This document shows, piece by piece, positions 61,248-64,000 of a stretch of DNA of 64,000 bases. The translations under genes and the position numbers were made by a program. Where the stretch lies: the NCBI RefSeq assembly GCF_000359125.1, contig NZ_CAAF010000077.1:32464-96463 (forward strand), given 5' to 3'. How positions within the stretch are numbered: position 1 is the first letter of the stretch; each line of letters starts with the position of its first letter. Below the pieces are notes generated by a model. It was not told the origin of the DNA. It made no database searches and was given only the letters and a program-made list of their open reading frames with translations. The DNA is from Mesorhizobium sp. STM 4661. GTDB taxonomy: Bacteria; Pseudomonadota; Alphaproteobacteria; Rhizobiales; Rhizobiaceae.

Positions 61248-61323
61248 TGGTGGGCCCGGAGGGACTCGAACCCCCAACCAAGCGGTTATGAGCCGCCGGC
61301 TCTAACCATTGAGCTACAGGCCC
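61248..61323 (-). tRNA. tRNA with CAU anticodon, probably tRNA-Ile2
   Basis: The minus strand folds as a 76-nt tRNA with encoded CCA. The acceptor GGGCCTG pairs with CGGGCCC, the D-arm is GCTCAATGGTTAGAGC, the anticodon loop is CTCATAA (CAU) and the T-arm is GGGGGTTCGAGTCCCTC. The D-loop and anticodon-arm sequence (GGTTAGAGC, CTCATAA, CGCTTGGT) closely follows bacterial tRNA-Ile2, whose C34 is modified to lysidine, rather than initiator or elongator Met. It marks the right flank of the serine-recombinase island. Confidence 0.9.
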
Positions 61324-61457
61324 CACACGTGGCTGGATTAATGTTTTTCCCCGAGCCGCACAAGGCTTTCCGGGTGGGGTAGCTGAGATCGCCCAAATCA
61401 GCCCATATTCTCACCCTACTCGACGAAAGCGACTGGATCGCAGACTGAGGAGTTTTC

Positions 61458-62168
61458 ATGACCAGATATCTTTTGCCCTTGGCGCTCGCCGCCGCGATCG
61501 CTTTTCCGGCAATGGCCCGCGCTGCCGACACGCAGCCTCCACCCCGCATCGTCGTGTCCGGCGAAGGCCAGGCGACCGTGGCACCCGACCTGGCATTGCT
61601 CACGCTCAGCGTCATGCGCGAAGCCAAGACCGCGCGCGCCGCGCTCGACGCCAACAATGACGCCATGGCCGCCGTGATCGCGGCGATGAAATCGTCCGGC
61701 ATCAAGGACCGCGACCTGCAGACCGCAGGCATTCAGATCAACCCGCGCTACAACTACACCAACAAGCCGGACGGCAGCCAGGAGGCCGAACTCGTCGCCT
61801 ACCAGGTCACCAACACGCTGTCGGTGCGCGTGCGCGACGTCGACAAGACAGGCGAGATTCTGGACAAGGCGGTTTCGCTCGGCGTCAATCAGGGTGGCGG
61901 CATCACCTTCACCAATGACAACCCGGCTGCCACGGTCACCGAGGCTCGCAAGAAGGCAGTCACCGATGCCATGGCCAAGGCCAAAACGCTGGCCGAGGCT
62001 GCCGGCGTCAGCATCGGTCGGGTGCTGGAGATCACCGACCAGAACGTCGCGCCGGCGCCGATGCCGATCAACGCCAAGGCCTTCGACGTGCAAGGGGCAT
62101 CGGTTCCGGTGCAGGCCGGCGAGAATTCCTACACCGTGCAGGTCACCGTCACGTTCGAGCTGAAGTGA
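61458..62168 (+). CDS. SIMPL/DUF541 periplasmic protein, BP26-like
   Basis: This 236-residue protein has a signal peptide (MTRYLLPLALAAAIAFPAMA). The SIMPL domain follows: RIVVSGEGQATVAPDLALLT, SSGIKDRDLQTAGIQINPRY, YQVTNTLSVRVRDVDKTGEI and KAKTLAEAAGVSIGRVLEI. It resembles the Brucella BP26/Omp28 antigen, which forms channel-like assemblies in the periplasm. A perfect terminator follows. Monocistronic. Confidence 0.9.
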   Translation: MTRYLLPLALAAAIAFPAMARAADTQPPPRIVVSGEGQATVAPDLALLTLSVMREAKTARAALDANNDAMAAVIAAMKSSGIKDRDLQTAGIQINPRYNYTNKPDGSQEAELVAYQVTNTLSVRVRDVDKTGEILDKAVSLGVNQGGGITFTNDNPAATVTEARKKAVTDAMAKAKTLAEAAGVSIGRVLEITDQNVAPAPMPINAKAFDVQGASVPVQAGENSYTVQVTVTFELK

Positions 62169-62206
62169 TCACCGCCTGAACGGCCTGATCGCGACTGTCA
62201 TCGCGG

Positions 62207-62246
62207 AAAAAAGAACCCGGAGGACAGGTCCTCCGGGTTCTTTTTT
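62207..62246 (+). terminator. Rho-independent terminator of the SIMPL gene
   Basis: A perfect 19-bp inverted repeat (AAAAAAGAACCCGGAGGAC and its complement) with an AG loop ends in a T run. The A-stem makes it symmetrical, so it could stop transcripts from either strand. It lies 39 bp after the SIMPL stop. Confidence 0.92.
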
Positions 62247-62295
62247 GAGCCGCACCCTTCCATTCCAGAGGAAAGGGGCTCCGCTACTCCAAGCT

Positions 62296-62392
62296 GATCT
62301 CGTAGAAGATCCAGACCGACCTTTGCAGAAGTCGTGTCTCCGGTCTGATCTTCGCAGAAGATCATGCTTCAGACCGACCTTCGCAGAAGGTC
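62296..62392. repeat. Tandem array of four short palindromes
   Basis: Four related hairpin units: GATCTCGTAGAAGATC (62296), GACCTTTGCAGAAGTC (62318), GATCTTCGCAGAAGATC (62347) and GACCTTCGCAGAAGGTC (62376). The last two are perfect palindromes around GCA, and starts are 22, 29 and 29 bp apart, joined by CAGACC or GTCT-like linkers. They lie between the SIMPL terminator and the end of the next gene on the minus strand. Confidence 0.75.
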
Positions 62393-62425
62393 CCGGCCGT
62401 TGCCGGTCGGCAACGTGCCGAACGC

Positions 62426-62782
62426 TTAGCGATAGAGTATCGGGCAGCCGCGCTCGTTGGCGAACACGATCACCACGCGGTCGCCATACTGGCGGCCCGC
62501 GACCTTGACCGTGCGGCGGTTGATGTCGATGAGGCGAGCGCGGCGCAAGCCCATGCGCTCGGCCTTGTTGACGGCGCGCTCCGGCGAGCAGGCCCGGCGC
62601 CAGTCGCGATCACGGCGGTACTCGCGGCGGTAGCCGTCATCGTCCCCGGAATAGACGCCGACGCGGGGGTCGTTGTCGTTGCCGAAGCCGAGATAGATGC
62701 TGTCCGCGTGAGCAGGAACCGCTGCAAGCGTGCCGAGGCCGATAAGGGCCGAAAGGGTCGCCGTCTTGATCGTATTGAACAT
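62426..62782 (-). CDS. Small exported protein of unknown function
   Basis: This 118-residue protein has a signal peptide (MFNTIKTATLSALIGLGTLA, ending AHA-DS). A Gly/Asp-rich and then Arg/Tyr-rich linker follows (GYRREYRRDRDWRR), then a conserved-looking C-terminal domain: CSPERAVNKAERMGLRRARL to ERGCPILYR, with two cysteines that could form a disulfide. The type is widespread in rhizobia but lacks a function, as far as I know. AAGGAGAG precedes the start. Confidence 0.78.
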   Translation of the reverse strand: MFNTIKTATLSALIGLGTLAAVPAHADSIYLGFGNDNDPRVGVYSGDDDGYRREYRRDRDWRRACSPERAVNKAERMGLRRARLIDINRRTVKVAGRQYGDRVVIVFANERGCPILYR

Positions 62783-62991
62783 TGTCTTCTCTCCTTGTTG
62801 AGGGCTTCCGCCCCGTCCTGGTCGAACCGATGAGCGAAGAATGCGCTTGCGTGTCTGAACTTTTTACGAACCAACCGTTCATTTCCGGTTCATGTGGCAA
62901 TAACAGGGGCAACAACGGGAAAATTACCGGCAGTTTCTGAACAATCTGGACGGAAACGCCCGGTCGCGCAGTCGGTTCCGGACTTGGCTCC

Positions 62992-63438
62992 CTAGGGCTC
63001 GTCGTCCAGCAAATGCCCGAAATAGTCGTCGGGCTCGGCAAGCTCGGTCTCGCTGGCGCTGACCCGGCCGCGGATCGAGATGCCGGCCTCGTGCACCGTC
63101 TCGGCATTTCCCGACACCAGCCTGTGCCACCAGTAGAGGTCCTGCCCCTCTGCGACCAGCCGGTAGGCGCAGGTTCTGGGCAGCCAGGTGATGGTGCGCA
63201 CATTCTGCGGTGTCAGCCCGACGCAGTCGGGGACGCGCGCCAGCCGGTTGGCATAGTCCGAGCAACGGCAGGTGTCGGCGTTAAACAGCCGGCAGCCGAC
63301 ACTCGTCCAATAGATCTCGCCGGTATCCTCGTCCTCGAGTTTCGACAGGCAGCATTTGCCGCAGCCGTCGCAAAGCGATTCCCACTCGGCCGGGCTCATC
63401 GCCTCGAGCGTCTTGGTTTTCCAGAACGGCTTTTCCAT
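62992..63438 (-). CDS. YcgN-family cysteine-cluster protein (UPF0260)
   Basis: This 148-residue protein has the conserved MEKPFWKTKTLEAMSPAEWE start. Eight cysteines are arranged as LCDGCGKCCL, VGCRLFNADTCRCSDY and VPDCVGL, then WLPRTCAYRLVAEGQDLYWW. The pattern is diagnostic for YcgN/UPF0260 and fits metal or iron-sulfur binding; function unknown. The start at 63438 places the family N-terminus; the longer frame to 63519 is not conserved. Confidence 0.92.
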   Translation of the reverse strand: MEKPFWKTKTLEAMSPAEWESLCDGCGKCCLSKLEDEDTGEIYWTSVGCRLFNADTCRCSDYANRLARVPDCVGLTPQNVRTITWLPRTCAYRLVAEGQDLYWWHRLVSGNAETVHEAGISIRGRVSASETELAEPDDYFGHLLDDEP

Positions 63439-63636
63439 CGTTGGGATGTGGCCCCCGCCTGCTTCAAGGTCAAGCGCGGCAACGGCCCGAAATGCGACCT
63501 TGCACCATACGAAAAACACGAAGTCGCCTTCAAAATGCCGGTCAACCGCCCTCCGCTGCCGTTAATGCCCGCAAACCGGAACCAATCCGGTTGACGACAG
63601 TTTGGGCCGGGATGGGACGCCACAAGGAGATTTCAG

Positions 63637-64000
63637 ATGAAACGCCAACCACGGGTACTGGCAGGCACGGCACTTGGCCTGTTGATGGCATCCGCGCCGT
63701 TGGGCGCGTTCCCGCTGCAAGGCAGCGCCACGTTCGGCCCCTCGCAGCAGACCGCAGCACCGATCATCCTGGCGCAATCGAATTGCGCTGAAGGCGAGGC
63801 CTGCGATCAGCAGGCGGAGCCGGAGCAGAAGCCGCGCAAGAAGCGCGATCAGCAGCAGCAAACCGAATCGGCCCCTGCTGAACGGGCTGCCCCCGCAAAC
63901 GACGAGCAGCAGCCACGCAGGAAGAAGCGCGACCAGCAGCAGCAAACCGAATCGGCACCCGCCGAACAGGCCGCTCCCGCAAACGACGAGCAGCAGCCAC
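63637..64000 (+). CDS. Exported protein with tandem Gln/Pro/Lys-rich repeats (3' end outside window)
   Basis: From ATG 63637 (AAGGAG upstream) the frame is open to the window end. A signal peptide (MKRQPRVLAGTALGLLMASA) is followed by a short region with two cysteines (SNCAEGEACDQQ). A 28-residue repeat containing KKRDQQQQTESAPAE and APANDEQQPR then starts a second copy. In Mesorhizobium-like genomes such disordered segments often precede an OmpA-type C-terminal domain; that is a guess because the end is missing. Confidence 0.7.
   Translation, partial: MKRQPRVLAGTALGLLMASAPLGAFPLQGSATFGPSQQTAAPIILAQSNCAEGEACDQQAEPEQKPRKKRDQQQQTESAPAERAAPANDEQQPRRKKRDQQQQTESAPAEQAAPANDEQQP
63841..64000 (+). 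repeat. 84-bp in-frame tandem repeat
   Basis: AAGCGCGA at 63841 recurs at 63925 as the start of a second near-identical 84-bp unit (28 codons) that runs to the window edge. Differences are mostly at third codon positions. The copy number beyond 64000 is unknown and may vary between strains. Confidence 0.8.

Noticed and set aside
62296..62392. Possible CRISPR array
   Set aside because: The units are short palindromes with almost no spacer between them; no direct repeats of 24-37 bp with unique spacers and no cas genes in the window.

Overview
The window (64 kb, GC-rich) looks like an accessory region of a Rhizobiales chromosome or large replicon, most likely Mesorhizobium or a close relative. 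The evidence is the gene families: soluble multi-PAS kinases paired with FixJ-type regulators, DUF1127, SPW-repeat and SIMPL/BP26-like proteins, a DUF3489-DUF2924-serine recombinase module, an IS91 element with a phage-type integrase, and YcgN. This is inference from family content; no rRNA is present and the only tRNA is a CAU tRNA at 61.3 kb.

Layout. 1-3.9 kb: stress and detoxification enzymes (chloroperoxidase-like hydrolase, cupin, CBS protein, GST, a frameshifted AhpD-like gene, an HD protein). 4.0-5.2 kb: a decaying array of three response-regulator genes, only one intact. 5.2-8.7 kb: an EmrAB-type exporter divergent from its TetR regulator, with two operator copies between them. 9-12.8 kb: an SPW protein, a 5'-truncated EamA gene and an unrecognised exported two-gene operon. 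12.9-26.4 kb: a sensorless histidine kinase core, a minus-strand operon of hydrolases/SDR/Ohr, MsrA, a hydrolase, a TSUP permease and DUF1127, then a kinase with ten PAS domains, a receiver-only regulator and a FixJ-type regulator. 26.7-40.6 kb: an MscS channel with a cNMP-type domain, an acyl-CoA catabolic operon whose first gene carries an in-frame stop, and an AaeXAB-like FUSC efflux operon led by a 48-residue membrane peptide. 40.9-43 kb: IS91. 43.9-57 kb: an RND efflux operon, a patatin/acetoacetate decarboxylase/hydroxybutyrate dehydrogenase operon, an oxidoreductase, a lipoprotein hydrolase and two paralogous TetR regulators. 57.2-61 kb: mobile-island genes including a frameshifted RelA/SpoT-domain gene and a serine recombinase. 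61.2-64 kb: core-like genes (tRNA, SIMPL protein, YcgN).

Two regulatory networks can be read directly from the DNA. First, a motif of about 37 bp (core AAAGTATTGCCGATACC, then CGTGCAAT) lies in the same orientation upstream of six transcription units between 17.6 and 37 kb, and these flank the ten-PAS kinase/FixJ locus on both sides. I infer that this is the regulon of that two-component system. Second, four minus-strand promoters between 49 and 57 kb share a near-identical promoter with a GACTA-N2-TAGTC palindrome in the spacer. They control the RND operon, the patatin operon, the oxidoreductase and the lipoprotein hydrolase, and I infer that one or both nearby TetR proteins bind them.

Several genes are broken (AhpD-like, two response regulators, EamA, acyl-CoA dehydrogenase, RelA/SpoT). 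This fits a region under turnover, although single-base sequencing errors cannot be excluded for the frameshifts.
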